A program made the position numbers and the translations under genes. The notes beneath the pieces were generated by a model. That model was not told the origin of the DNA. It ran no database searches and worked only from the letters and a program-made list of their open reading frames with translations. 64,000 nt of DNA from JAUIKM01 sp964445695 (GTDB taxonomy: Bacteria > Bacteroidota > Ignavibacteria > Kapaibacteriales > UBA7675): contig CAYULF010000001.1 of assembly GCA_964445695.1 (NCBI GenBank), positions 310,001-374,000 on the forward strand, given 5' to 3'. Positions 18,274 through 27,685 of the stretch are shown piece by piece; the first letter of the stretch is position 1; every line of letters starts with the position of its first letter.

Positions 18274-19494
18274 ATGTATCACTCCATCAGCAGCATTCAG
18301 ACTATACTTCAGAATTACGACATCGACGCATGGGCGATGTACGATTTCCGCGGCATCAATTCCATCGCGTGGCACGTGCTCGGGCTCAAACCGGACGCGC
18401 ACTGCACCCGTCGCTTCCTGGTGGTCATTCCTAAAAATGGACGCGCACTCAAGCTGGTTTCCCGCATCGAAGCTCATACGCTTGCGCACGTCGACGCCGA
18501 CGAAATTCCATACAGCACGCACGAGGAATGGCACGAGGCGGTGGCTGGAGTCGTGCGGCAGTTTCCGCGCCTGGCGATGGAATATTCACCAAACAACGAC
18601 ATTCCCGTCGCATCCAAAGTCGACGGCGGCACGCTTGAGTTCCTGCGCGAACTGGGGGCTGAGATAAGCAGCTCGGCAGACATCACGCAGCTCTGTACAG
18701 CCGTAATGAAAGCGTCGGAACTGGATTCCACCCTGCGCGGCGCCGACGCCCTGCGAAGCTGCATGCAGAGCGGCCTCGACTTCCTGCGGCGCGAGCTGGC
18801 GGGCAAACGCTCGACGACCGAGTTTACCGTGCAGCAACACATCATGGAAAAAATGCGCGAGCTGAACCTGGAAACGGATCACCCGCCGATAGTGGCAATC
18901 GGACCGCACGCCGCCAATCCGCATTACGCGCCCCAGAAAAACGACAGCGCCAACATTCTGCCGGGCGACGTGGTGCTGCTCGACATGTGGGCGCGCCCGG
19001 CCGGCGAAAACGGCTACTACAGCGACATCACCTGGATGGCTTTTGCGGGCGAAGACGTGCCCAAACGCCCGCAGCAATTGTTCGGCGTCATTGCGCAGGC
19101 GCGCGACGCAGTGATAGAACATCTGAACGACAACATTCCGGCCGGCAAGACGGTACGCGGCTTTGAGCTGGACGACATCGCGCGTCGCATCGTCAACGAA
19201 GCGGGATACGGCGCGGCTTTTGTGCACCGCACCGGCCACAGCATCACGCGCGAAACACATGGCTCGGGCGCCAACCTCGACAACTTCGAAACCCACGACA
19301 CTCGCGAAATACTGCCCGGCACGACCTTTTCAATCGAACCCGGCATCTACCTCCGGAACGACATCGGCCTGCGCACCGAGGTCGATATTGTGATCATGCC
19401 CGACCGGCAGGTCGTGGTCACGGGCGGCCCCGCCCAGAAATCGATCGTCCCGCTGATGGGAGCGCCTTTCGACATCACGGCGCCGGCAAACTGA
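18274..19494 (+). CDS. M24-family metallopeptidase (Xaa-Pro peptidase-like)
   Basis: About 406 residues with a creatinase-like N-terminal domain followed by the pita-bread M24 fold. Metal ligands are visible: LLDMWA and YYSDITW (two Asp), VHRTGHSI (His), FSIEPGIYL (Glu) and GLRTEVDIVI (Glu). This fits Xaa-Pro aminopeptidase/dipeptidase-like enzymes. The start may be ATG 18274 or GTG 18256; the latter adds only MSGRSD, and neither has a strong ribosome site. It begins about 95 bases after meaB on the same strand. Confidence 0.88.
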   Translation: MYHSISSIQTILQNYDIDAWAMYDFRGINSIAWHVLGLKPDAHCTRRFLVVIPKNGRALKLVSRIEAHTLAHVDADEIPYSTHEEWHEAVAGVVRQFPRLAMEYSPNNDIPVASKVDGGTLEFLRELGAEISSSADITQLCTAVMKASELDSTLRGADALRSCMQSGLDFLRRELAGKRSTTEFTVQQHIMEKMRELNLETDHPPIVAIGPHAANPHYAPQKNDSANILPGDVVLLDMWARPAGENGYYSDITWMAFAGEDVPKRPQQLFGVIAQARDAVIEHLNDNIPAGKTVRGFELDDIARRIVNEAGYGAAFVHRTGHSITRETHGSGANLDNFETHDTREILPGTTFSIEPGIYLRNDIGLRTEVDIVIMPDRQVVVTGGPAQKSIVPLMGAPFDITAPAN

Positions 19495-19603
19495 GGTCAA
19501 ATTGAATGCATCAAATGCGGATGGTGATTCGTACGTCGGCACTCTTTGTGCGGTCGCCGGACGGCCGCCCCGTGCACGATTTTCTTTTATCCCGACAACG
19601 ACC

Positions 19604-21460
19604 ATGAAAAATACACGGCAAATTTCAACGGCGACAATTGCACCATCTTCGCGTTTCAGCGTTCTGTCGACAGTGATCGTACTGACCTGCCTGTTCGCCG
19701 TGCAGGCCGCGGCGATGCAGAGCACCGCTGAACGTAAATATCGCCTGGCGCAGTCCTACGAACAGGCCGGCAATCTGGACGACGCGGCGCGGCTTTATCT
19801 GGAGCTGTACAACGACGACCCGCAGTACGATCAGGTTTACAGCGCAGTGGAACGCACGCTGATGGAACTGCAGCGCTACGGCGAACTTCAGCCGATCGTC
19901 GGCGAGCAGGCCGCAAAACAACAGCAGCCGGAGCTCTACGCGCTCAACGGCAATCTGTTGTGGAAACTGGGTCAGACCGACCAGGCGTTTCAGGCATGGG
20001 AAGACGGGCTGGCGCTGAACAGCGACAATGTCGATTCCTATTCGGCAATTGCGCAAGCCCAGATCGATAACCGCCTGTTTGACCAGGCTATTCAGACGCT
20101 GCTGCTTGGCCGTAAACGCAGCGGACGCCCGCAAACTTTTTCCAACGACCTGAGCCAGCTTTACGGCGCGGTCGGCAATTACCGCGAGGGTGCGCGCGAG
20201 GTCATGACACTGCTCGAACAGACCGGCAATCTGCCGCTGGCACAGGGGCGCATCTCGGCCTATCTGGTCAACGAACGCGGTGTTGCCGAAGCCGGTGAAG
20301 TCCTTTCAGCCGCCGCACAGGGCAGCCGCGACCAGGTCGTGCTGGAAGTGTATGAATGGTATCTGCGCCAGATCGAAGATTACGACAAGGCTTTTGACGT
20401 GTTTGTGCGCATCGACGAGCTCAACGGCGGCGACGGCCGCCAGATGCTGCGTTTCGGCAATCAGGTGGCGCGCGATGGTCGCTACGACATCGCGATCAAG
20501 GCCTTCGGTCGCATTATTGAAACGGGCGAAGGCAACAACCCGCACGTTCATTCGGCGCTCTACGGCTACGCTCAGGCGATGGAACAGCGCATGGCCGAAG
20601 GCGGCAAATTCAGCGAGGAAGAAGTCCGCGAAATCATCAGCCGCTACGAACGCATTCTCAAGGAATTTCCCAAGTCCAAATTCGCCGCCGAGGCGCAGTA
20701 CGGACTTGCCAATCTCAACCACCACTACTTAAACAACCTGGAACGCGCCGCCGAGGAATACCAGACGCTCATGGCCAACTACGGCAACAAGTCGGTCGCG
20801 GCCGACGGGGCGCTGGCGCTGGGACGCCTCTACCTGGAGGAAGACAGGCTGGACGAAGCCGAGCAGACTTTTCAACAGCTGCAAAAGCAATTCCGCAAGT
20901 TTGACGATCAGGTTAAGCAGGCGCGTTTTGAAATGGCCGAGCTGTTGTTTTACCGCGGTTCGCTCGACTCCGCCACGCTGGCCTACAGCGGCCTGGCCAA
21001 CGATTCGGACAAGGATATCGCCAACGACGCGCTCAACCGACTGCTGCTCTTTGGTGAGAATCCGGACGAAGGCGCAAAGGAGCACATTAAAATCTTTGCC
21101 AAAGCAATCCTTCGCGAGCGCCAGTCCCGCGACGATGAGGCGCGCAAGCTGTTTCAACAGACGGCGCAGGATGCCGCACAGAGCGCACTGGGCGAACTGG
21201 CACTGCTGCGCATCGGCGAGCTGGACGCACGCGACGGCTTGTACAGCGCGGCGCGCACTTCGCTGGAATCGCTGTTAACACAATATCCCGAAACGATTTA
21301 CGGCGACAAGGCCTACGCCCTGATCGGTGACACCTGGCTGGCGGAAAACGCGACGGACAAAGCCATTGAAGCTTACACGCACATTCTGGTCAACTATCCC
21401 GACTCGACGCTGCTGCAGGAAATGCGCGAGAAAATCCGCTCGCTGCGCGACGAGAGTTAA
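19604..21460 (+). CDS. Secreted TPR-repeat protein
   Basis: About 618 residues from ATG 19604 (MKNTRQISTATIAPS), with a signal segment FSVLSTVIVLTCLFAVQAAAMQS. The body is helical tetratricopeptide-like repeats, for example KYRLAQSYEQAGNLDDAARLYLEL and the last repeat YALIGDTWLAENATDKAIEAYTHIL. Several repeats resemble BamD/YbgF-type periplasmic scaffolds. It follows the M24 gene on the same strand by about 110 bases. No enzymatic motif; a role in assembling an envelope complex is inference. Confidence 0.82.
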   Translation: MKNTRQISTATIAPSSRFSVLSTVIVLTCLFAVQAAAMQSTAERKYRLAQSYEQAGNLDDAARLYLELYNDDPQYDQVYSAVERTLMELQRYGELQPIVGEQAAKQQQPELYALNGNLLWKLGQTDQAFQAWEDGLALNSDNVDSYSAIAQAQIDNRLFDQAIQTLLLGRKRSGRPQTFSNDLSQLYGAVGNYREGAREVMTLLEQTGNLPLAQGRISAYLVNERGVAEAGEVLSAAAQGSRDQVVLEVYEWYLRQIEDYDKAFDVFVRIDELNGGDGRQMLRFGNQVARDGRYDIAIKAFGRIIETGEGNNPHVHSALYGYAQAMEQRMAEGGKFSEEEVREIISRYERILKEFPKSKFAAEAQYGLANLNHHYLNNLERAAEEYQTLMANYGNKSVAADGALALGRLYLEEDRLDEAEQTFQQLQKQFRKFDDQVKQARFEMAELLFYRGSLDSATLAYSGLANDSDKDIANDALNRLLLFGENPDEGAKEHIKIFAKAILRERQSRDDEARKLFQQTAQDAAQSALGELALLRIGELDARDGLYSAARTSLESLLTQYPETIYGDKAYALIGDTWLAENATDKAIEAYTHILVNYPDSTLLQEMREKIRSLRDES

Positions 21461-21547
21461 ACAAAACGCCGACGACTCCACGCACTGTTGCCGCCGCTGA
21501 GTTAACTGCTCAGTTGTGCGTTGACGCGCTTAACACTTGCCTGCATG

Positions 21548-21790
21548 AATTCTGAGCGCTTCGCCTTCCGCTGAGCGGCCGGCTTGCTTGTTGCTTTTGT
21601 TTGTCAGCGGGTCCGGAGACTTCAACACTCGAGTCTGTGAGGATTCACGCTGTCAGTGAGACTGAAGACAGACGTAAAAACTTGGTACTGAGAGACTCGA
21701 GACAGACTCGATGCATTCGGGTTGTGCTCTCGGTGACAAGTAAAAAATCAAGCGAGCCTGAACCGCGGCAGCGGGTCAAAGCGATCAGAA
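21548..21790 (+). repeat. Dispersed palindromic intergenic repeat, copy 4
   Basis: The left arm (TGAGCGCTTCGCCTTCCGCT, GGCCGGCTTGCTTGTTGCTT, TTGTTTGTC) matches copies 2 and 3. The right arm (AAATCAAGCGAGCCTGAACC, GCGGGTCAAAGCGATC) matches copies at 26961 and 30417. This copy links the two subfamilies. It lies between convergent gene ends. Confidence 0.75.
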
Positions 21791-22337
21791 TTCAGTCGGT
21801 GTACATCCAGGGAACAAAGCAGCTGAACGGCATTCAGGAAACAGAGAATGCAAAGCCGGGAGGAACCAGAATGATTTGCGAAACCATGAGTTGGGGCGGC
21901 AGCGCCCAAACACCCTGCGACGTTGGCAATGACAATCTGTCAATGCGCATCTGCCGGCGAGTGCCTTAACAAGTAAAGAATCCGGCATAATCGGTGATTT
22001 TGATGAAAATTCGGCGGTTTTCGGCCCCTCAAAGGGGCCCCCACCCCCGCCACCACCTGTCCGTTTTGCCCAAAATTTCCCACTCAATCCACAGCCTCCG
22101 CGTCCGCGTGCTGCGCGGCGTGCTGCCAGGGTGAACCGTCCCTCGCCCAGGACTATGTCGGTGTGGCGTGCGCCAAACCTCCGGATGGTTCGACAAGTGC
22201 AACATGCCTCTCAGCGCTCAGGCCTGCAAGCGCAAAAACGTCAACGGGCCGGTTTCGCCTCCAAACGGTCAGTCTAACGTGGGTGAACGCACAGTCGCAG
22301 TCGGAAACCATCTTTACAGTCGGCCAAAAACCAGCGC
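21791..22337. other. Intergenic region with C-rich motif, between convergent genes
   Basis: No supported gene. The C-rich motif is at 22034-22059 (GGGGCCCCCACCCCCGCCAC followed by CACC). Further on, CTCCGGATGGTTCGACAAGT at about 22181 parallels TTCCGGATGATTCGACATGT at about 27444, so the long element continues to about 22290 in diverged form. Confidence 0.55.
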
Positions 22338-23030
22338 TCAACCACCGGCCGCGTTTAAAATCCCCAGCGCCGTCAGTGCCGCCGTCTCCGCGCGCAGACG
22401 ACGCGGCCCCAGTCCCAGCAATACCGTGCGCCGATCGGCCCTGATCAACTCGAGTTCCATTGCCGAAAAACCGCCCTCGGGACCAACCAGCAGAACTGCC
22501 GGATTCGACATATTCTGCAGCCTGCTCTCCCCTTCCGCGTCACAGAGAACCAGAGTATTGTGTTGACAATCGGCCAGATAATCCGCCAATGGCACGGCCG
22601 GAAACAGCGTCGGCAAAACGGATCGTTTACACTGCTTCATGGCGGCCAGCATCTTGTGCTCCAGCCGGTCGGGACGCAGGCGCGCACGCTGACTGAATTC
22701 CGTTAACAGTGGAACGACAGCCGCAACGCCGAGTTCGACGGCTTTTTCGAGCGCAAATTCGAAGCGTTCGCGCGACTGCAGGATACCGATGGCCAAAGTG
22801 TGGGCTTGCCGTTGTTCGCCGAAGGCCGGCAGGAATTCACGTGCGGTACATGTCAGGTGATCGCGGTGAAACGACCGGACCTCGGCCCTTGCGGCCAAAC
22901 CGCGACCATTGCTCAACAGAACTTCGTCGCCCTCGCGCAGACGCAGGGCGCGCGCGTGTTTAACTTCGTCGCCTTGCAGGCTGTAGTCGTTTTGTGTGTC
23001 GTTCAGATCGGCGTGGTACAAACACTCCAT
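22338..23030 (-). CDS. rsmE: 16S rRNA (uracil1498-N3)-methyltransferase RsmE
   Basis: About 230 residues of the SPOUT methyltransferase superfamily. It has the N-terminal PUA-like start (GDEVKHARALRLREGDEV) and the knot motifs LLVGPEGGFSAMELELI and LGLGPRRLRAETAAL that bind S-adenosylmethionine. The best start is ATG 23030 (MECLYHADL); the frame open to 23096 adds a non-homologous stretch. It lies 72 bases after the LytTR regulator stop on the same strand and may share its transcript. Confidence 0.92.
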   Translation of the reverse strand: MECLYHADLNDTQNDYSLQGDEVKHARALRLREGDEVLLSNGRGLAARAEVRSFHRDHLTCTAREFLPAFGEQRQAHTLAIGILQSRERFEFALEKAVELGVAAVVPLLTEFSQRARLRPDRLEHKMLAAMKQCKRSVLPTLFPAVPLADYLADCQHNTLVLCDAEGESRLQNMSNPAVLLVGPEGGFSAMELELIRADRRTVLLGLGPRRLRAETAALTALGILNAAGG

Positions 23031-23102
23031 TGCGCGTTCCCTGTTTAACCGCGTGCGGAGCGTGTTTAAACTTAAACAAACCAGGCCTGTGTACAAGCCC
23101 GG

Positions 23103-23924
23103 TCAGCGGTCCAGCCACTCCTTGAATGCGCCGGCGCGGTCACGACTGACGATGACGCCGTCTTCGACCGGCGGCTGAATGCGGAGCTTCAATTTACCAT
23201 TAAAATAGGACTGCGCACTGCGCACCGCAGACCAGGAGACGATGTACTGGCGGTTGACGCGAAAAAACGCCGCCGGGTCCAGCATGCCGTCCAGATCGTC
23301 GAGCGAATGCGAAAGCGGATAACGATTGCCGTCAAAGTCCGACAACAGTACGACCTTGTCCTCGGTGGTGAACCAGGCAATCTGGTCCACGTGCAGGGAA
23401 ATCCAGTTCAGGCCGGTTTTTATCAGGAAGCGCTGCTTGTATTCGCGGTGAGGCGCCTGGATCGACTTCATCAGCTGGTCCAGCCTGTCGGCCAGATTTG
23501 CCGGGCCGTCGTGAGTCGCGACCTCCGCATCATCCGGCGCCGATCCGTTGACAAGAGTGCCGGCTGCCTGGTGGTGTTTGCGCCACTTGTCAAAAGCCTG
23601 CTCCAGCGCCGAAGCGTCGACCGGTTTGAGCAGATAGTCGACGCTGTTGACGCGGAAAGCGCGCAGCGCGTACTCGTCGTAGGCCGTGGTGAAAATGACC
23701 GGGGCGGCGACCTCAACTTTTGAAAAAATCTCAAAACTCAGGCCGTCGGAGAGCTCCACGTCGCAAAAGATGATGTCCGGTGCGCTGTTGTTTTTAAGCC
23801 ACTCTACACTGCCGCCGACGGAGTCGAGCACGGCGATGATTTCAGCCGATGTTTCGAGCTCTTCGATGCGTTTTTGCAGGCGGCGTGCCGCCGGGCTCTC
23901 GTCTTCAATAATCAGGACTTTCAT
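23103..23924 (-). CDS. LytTR-family response regulator
   Basis: A 273-residue two-domain regulator. The N-terminal receiver domain has acidic residues E7/D8 and the phosphoacceptor Asp55 in PDIIFCDVEL, plus the conserved TAYDEYALRAFRVNSVDYLLKP. The C-terminal LytTR DNA-binding domain has WFTTEDKVVLL, the LDPAAFFRVNRQYIVS segment and a basic end. The start codon overlaps the kinase stop (ATGA), so the pair is translationally coupled. It is expected to bind direct repeats upstream of its targets. Confidence 0.95.
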   Translation of the reverse strand: MKVLIIEDESPAARRLQKRIEELETSAEIIAVLDSVGGSVEWLKNNSAPDIIFCDVELSDGLSFEIFSKVEVAAPVIFTTAYDEYALRAFRVNSVDYLLKPVDASALEQAFDKWRKHHQAAGTLVNGSAPDDAEVATHDGPANLADRLDQLMKSIQAPHREYKQRFLIKTGLNWISLHVDQIAWFTTEDKVVLLSDFDGNRYPLSHSLDDLDGMLDPAAFFRVNRQYIVSWSAVRSAQSYFNGKLKLRIQPPVEDGVIVSRDRAGAFKEWLDR

Positions 23925-25015
23925 ACGCTCACGATCCGTTTGCGCAGCAGTGGAATGGAAACGGTGAATTCGCGCTCCTCGGCAGTGACCTCGACGCCGG
24001 AACCATTGAGGAATTCGTAGCGATCGCGGATGTTCTGCAGGCCGACGCGCGTGGAATTGCGGGCGGACTCGCGTGTACTGCGCCGCGGCAGGCGGTTGTT
24101 GCTGACGAGCAATCGTTCGCCGTCGACCACGCGGATGGTAATGTGGAGGTGGTGTTCGCGCGACACAACGTTGTGTTTGACCGCATTTTCGACCAGCATC
24201 TGCAGAGTCAGCGGCGCAATCTCACAGTCCTCGTACTCAACCGGCACGTCGATTTCGACGTGCAGTTTGTCGCCGAAGCGATGCTCCAGAAGGTAGATAT
24301 AACCCGCGACGGCTTCGAGCTCGTCGCGCACGCTGATGAAATCGCGGTCTTTGAGCTGCAGGATACTGCGGTAGACGGAAGCGAGTTTTTCGGTGAACTG
24401 CATCGCCGTGCGAGGGTTTTCCTCGATCAGCGTCAGGAGTGTGTTCAGACTGTTAAACAGGAAGTGCGGGTTCACCTGGTTGCGCAGCGCTTCGTAACGC
24501 GATTCCGCACTCTGACGTTTCAGCTGTTCGGTCTCCGTCTGGCTGGCGCGCCAGTTGCCGAAAAATTGAAAACCAATATAGATGGCGTTGATGCAGACAG
24601 ACATAAAAATGCCCAGGATCAGCGCGCGGGTGGTGAACTGCAGGCCGTCCGGAAACAGCGAGGCCGCAAGTACCGTCGGCAGGGCGATGGCCACCACCGT
24701 GTAGGCGGAACTGACCGAGGCCTGCAACAGCACGCGGCGGCGCGAATTGCGCTCCCACGGCATGCGCCGGTCAAAGCTTCGGTAAATGGCAAAGTTGCCC
24801 TCCCACACCAGCACCGTTATCAGTATGATAAAGGTGATGCGCAGCAGGAATGTTTCGGACAGAACGTAGTGCACGCCGTCGATTTGTTCCAGATCAACGA
24901 TCAACAAAATGAACAGGGCTACGGTCAGCACCCCCGGAATCTTGATCCGCCAATTGCGGTTGACCTCTTCCGGCAGAGCGGCTACGTCGCGTGGCTTGGG
25001 TCGCTCTCGACTCAT
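23921..25015 (-). CDS. LytS/YehU-type sensor histidine kinase
   Basis: A 364-residue membrane kinase. The N-terminal 150 residues contain four or five hydrophobic segments (from GVLTVALFILLIVDL to CINAIYIGFQFF). The His_kinase domain has phosphoacceptor His184 in NQVNPHFLFNSLNTLL, then the ATPase domain with LQMLVENAVKHNV (N box) and GVGLQNIRDR-like VGLQNIRDRYEFL. Its stop overlaps the start of the LytTR gene. A palindrome and a strong hairpin lie in the 150 bases upstream. The signal sensed is not evident. Confidence 0.95.
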   Translation of the reverse strand: MSRERPKPRDVAALPEEVNRNWRIKIPGVLTVALFILLIVDLEQIDGVHYVLSETFLLRITFIILITVLVWEGNFAIYRSFDRRMPWERNSRRRVLLQASVSSAYTVVAIALPTVLAASLFPDGLQFTTRALILGIFMSVCINAIYIGFQFFGNWRASQTETEQLKRQSAESRYEALRNQVNPHFLFNSLNTLLTLIEENPRTAMQFTEKLASVYRSILQLKDRDFISVRDELEAVAGYIYLLEHRFGDKLHVEIDVPVEYEDCEIAPLTLQMLVENAVKHNVVSREHHLHITIRVVDGERLLVSNNRLPRRSTRESARNSTRVGLQNIRDRYEFLNGSGVEVTAEEREFTVSIPLLRKRIVSV

Positions 25016-25081
25016 CGTCAGTACAGTATCGGTACATACTCTGCGAACTCTGGCAGTGGTTGCAGCCTGACGGGCGGCGTG

Positions 25082-25098
25082 AGGCGTAAATTACGCCT
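25082..25098. promoter_or_regulatory. Palindrome upstream of the histidine kinase gene
   Basis: AGGCGTAA-A-TTACGCCT is a perfect inverted repeat with 8-base arms and a single central base, 67 bases before the kinase start. This spacing would suit an operator, but the protein that would bind it is unknown. Confidence 0.5.
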
Positions 25099-25111
25099 GC
25101 GGCAGTCAAAT

Positions 25112-25165
25112 AAAAAAACCGAACTTTCTGGCGGCGACTATAGTTCGCCGGAAAGTTCGGTTTTT
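25112..25165. terminator. Strong bidirectional intrinsic terminator
   Basis: Arms CCGAACTTTCTGGCG (25119-25133) and CGCCGGAAAGTTCGG (25146-25160) pair over 15 positions with one mismatch. Seven A lie before and five T after, so a T-run follows the stem on either strand. No recognised gene ends toward it from either side. Confidence 0.85.
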
Positions 25166-25859
25166 ACGTCTTGAATCCACTATTCTCTCATTTTACAGGA
25201 ATCTGATCGGGAGGTCCGCGCCCACTATTACGCTTGCTCCCTGCGGGGTCGGCATTCCACAACTACCGCCCCGCCGTCTTAACCTCAATAACACATAAGC
25301 TCTACAGGAATTTTCTTGTGATTGGAGCCGCCTTGCGACTGGAGACTGCGCGAAGGGCATGACGTCGCTGCTCTCAGGCAGTCGATCATGGTTGCGTCCA
25401 CTCGCTCGCTCTCCAGTCGCGGCTTCTTCGACAATCGAGGAACAATCAAAGAACTTGCGCCCGCGGTCGATTGTTTGCGTCGCTCAAGCGCAAACATAGC
25501 CGCCGGGAATAAAAGCTGACTCCAGATTCGTCTGGTGCGTCGCGGCCGGCGGCACCGCCAAACCCGTACCAGGGCTGATGGCGCCGGCTAATGCGCTACC
25601 GCCGGTTCCGAATTCGAATCGGGCCTGATCCAAATTCGGTCGCACGCACACTTCGACGGAAATTTTCGATTGCAAACGCTGCTGCGGCCTCACCGGACTC
25701 GTCGTCCGTTCGCTTGAAAGTCGGTATGTTTGGCCTTGCGTTTTCATCACGATGCAAATATGCAGCACGCACACAAGGCCCGAAAGCCCATTTCGCTCAA
25801 CTCCACGATCAAACGGCTGACTCGTAGAAATTACCGTCCGAACCGTATCTTGCGCTTCA
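25166..25859. other. 0.7 kb region without a recognised gene; possible non-coding RNA
   Basis: Between the terminator and the TrpF-like gene. A stable hairpin lies at 25243-25274 (GCGGGG/CCCCGC plus CGG/CCG, one bulge, 13-base loop), and TACAGGAAT occurs twice (25195, 25303). The reverse frame 25484-25879 is open but has no family features and overlaps the next gene start. A reverse-strand RNA ending at the terminator at 25112-25165 would explain that terminator. Confidence 0.4.
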
Positions 25860-26546
25860 ATGAATATCAAAACACCCATTATTCAGGTTGCCGGCGCGCA
25901 CGACGGCGACGAAGCCGCACTGATTTGCCGGGCGGGAGCCAACATGATCGGCTTTCCGCAGCGCCTCGATTTTCACCGTCCGGATTGCAGTGAAAGCGCG
26001 GTAGCGGAGATCGTCTCCGGCCTGCCCGCACAGGTCGTTCCGGTCGTAATCTGCTACTGCTCCACGGCGCGCGAAACGGACGAATTGATGCGCATTACCA
26101 ACACAAATGCGGTGCAGCTGCACGGAGACATCGCACTGGATGAAATCGCCCGCTTGCGCGAGCTGCGTCCCGACGCCTACCTGATCAAAAGCCTCGTCAT
26201 CGGCATGCATCGCTCCGACGCAGAGTTGGAGCAAATGATTTCGGCTGCCGGCGACTATGTGGACTGTTTCATCACGGACACCTTTGACCCGGCGACCGGC
26301 GCTTCGGGCGCAACCGGCAAGACGCACGACTGGAGCATCAGCGCTTCACTTGTGGGGCACAGCCCGCGACCGGTCATTCTGGCGGGCGGATTGAACGCCG
26401 ACAACGTCGCACAGGCAATTCGAGCGGTTCGACCGGCGGGCGTGGACGTTCACACGGGCGTGGAGGGCGCGGACGGACGCAAGGACCCGGAGATGCTTCG
26501 CCGTTTTGTGGAAAATGCGGTTGAGGCTTTTGCGGCTTCAGGTTGA
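25860..26546 (+). CDS. Phosphoribosylanthranilate isomerase-like (TrpF-like) protein
   Basis: A 228-residue TIM-barrel protein of the TrpF family, which in tryptophan synthesis isomerises phosphoribosylanthranilate. Family landmarks are NAVQLHGD, SGATGKTHDW, PVILAGGLNADNV and GVDVHTGVEG near the C-terminus (phosphate-binding end). The usual N-terminal KICG, whose Cys is the general base, is replaced by QVAG (residues 9-12), so TrpF activity is doubtful. The Asp in CFITDTFD is kept. No other trp gene is nearby. The stop is followed at once by a tandem repeat and the assembly gap. Confidence 0.8.
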   Translation: MNIKTPIIQVAGAHDGDEAALICRAGANMIGFPQRLDFHRPDCSESAVAEIVSGLPAQVVPVVICYCSTARETDELMRITNTNAVQLHGDIALDEIARLRELRPDAYLIKSLVIGMHRSDAELEQMISAAGDYVDCFITDTFDPATGASGATGKTHDWSISASLVGHSPRPVILAGGLNADNVAQAIRAVRPAGVDVHTGVEGADGRKDPEMLRRFVENAVEAFAASG

Positions 26547-26571
26547 TCTTGCACGCCTGGGCTTTTTACTT

Positions 26572-26649
26572 GCTTTGCACGCTTTTTCTCACTCTGCACG
26601 CTTTTTCTCACTCTGCACGCTTTTTCTCACTCTGCACGCTTTTTCTCAC
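26572..26649 (+). repeat. 19-bp tandem repeat abutting the assembly gap
   Basis: The unit TCTGCACGCTTTTTCTCAC is repeated about four times (the first copy begins TTTGCACGC) and runs directly into the run of N. After the gap the sequence resumes with TCTGCACGCTTTTGCAAC, a partial unit, so the array continues through the gap. Confidence 0.9.
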
Positions 26650-26749
26650 NNNNNNNNNNNNNNNNNNNNNNNNNNNNNNNNNNNNNNNNNNNNNNNNNNN
26701 NNNNNNNNNNNNNNNNNNNNNNNNNNNNNNNNNNNNNNNNNNNNNNNNN
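26650..26749. other. Assembly gap (100 N)
   Basis: A block of exactly 100 unknown bases inside a tandem array. The round length suggests a placeholder, so the true distance is not known. Confidence 0.98.
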
Positions 26750-26798
26750 TCTGCACGCTTTTGCAACTTGCCGGCGGCAATTTTTCACGGGAATTCTG

Positions 26799-27003
26799 AT
26801 CGCTTTGAGGTCTGCGCTGCGCTTGCCCTCAGGCTCTTTTGAGCTTTTGTTCGGCATTGGGCCGGAAGCCTCAAATATTTGAGGCTGCGAAGCGCCGCGC
26901 AGCCCCGATGCTCCGAGACCTTGTTAAATGCCATTGCGATTCACACTGTGCGACTATCAAGAAAATCAAGCGAGCCTGAGGCGCGGCAGCGACTCAAAGC
27001 GAG
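26799..27003 (+). repeat. Dispersed palindromic intergenic repeat, copy 5
   Basis: Left arm ATCGCTTTGAGGTCTGCGCT then GCGCTTGCCCTCAGGCTC; right arm AATCAAGCGAGCCTGAGGCG then CGGCAGCGACTCAAAGCG. The arms are imperfect reverse complements about 110 bases apart. Copy 6 at 30258-30465 has the same layout. Confidence 0.85.
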
Positions 27004-27194
27004 AGTTTGCCGGAGCGAAGTCGAAAGGGCGAAGCGCAAAAATGACGCGTCTGAAGCAGAAGTTAACAGCGACAAAATCCAAACATGCGATCGGGAGCGT
27101 CGATCAGGCGGCGCACTTCGAAGAGTTAACACAAGTGTGAGCGGCGCGGCGGACAGCCGGAAGCAATCGCATGTTTGCAACAATCGTTACGACG

Positions 27195-27554
27195 CGACGA
27201 GCCTGCGAGTCTGAAGTCTTTGTTAACAGGTGTTGAATCCTGAAGATGTGGTTTAAAGTCTCTGAGACTTAAAAGGCTGATCCTCCGGCCCCACCAGGGC
27301 CCACCCCCGCCGCCACCAGACCAACATTTTTTTGCGATCTCCCAATCTTCGGACATGCTCCCGCGACCTCGAATTTCGAGCTTGTCGTGAGAGGTATACG
27401 CCTTCCCTATCGCGGGATTCCTCCGGTGCGGCACGGCCGAATCTTCCGGATGATTCGACATGTGTAACATGTCGATGATGCGACATTTAACAAACTGCAA
27501 AAGTGTGAACGGGCAATATTCGCCATTGAACGTAGCGGATTTTGTGGGTTTGCG
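27195..27554 (+). repeat. Long intergenic repeat, first of two nearly identical copies
   Basis: It matches 30665-31024 at a constant offset of 3470 bases with no net insertion or deletion; I see six mismatches in 360 positions. It includes the C-rich motif (27297-27319) and a small AAGTCTC-T-GAGACTT palindrome. The reverse frame encodes a short Gly-run peptide in both copies, but the near identity of the DNA gives no evidence of coding constraint. Confidence 0.9.
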
Positions 27555-27685
27555 CTTGATGAAAACACCGCCTCCGCCCAGCCGCGACCGACAAACAACA
27601 CATCACAAATACTAGCAGCCGCGCTCCCTGCCCACCTATATGTGGAATCCATCAATTTGCTCGGCCGGCCGCAGTATTTATTCTA

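Noticed and set aside
25484..25879. Reverse open frame of 131 residues between the terminator and the TrpF-like gene
   Set aside because: No domain, signal or ribosome site that I can see, and it overlaps the start of the TrpF-like gene; kept only as part of a possible non-coding transcript.
27126..27500. Reverse frame with a Gly6-Pro run, also at 30425-30940
   Set aside because: The two copies are almost identical in DNA, so they give no sign of coding constraint, and the frames extend into palindromic repeat sequence.
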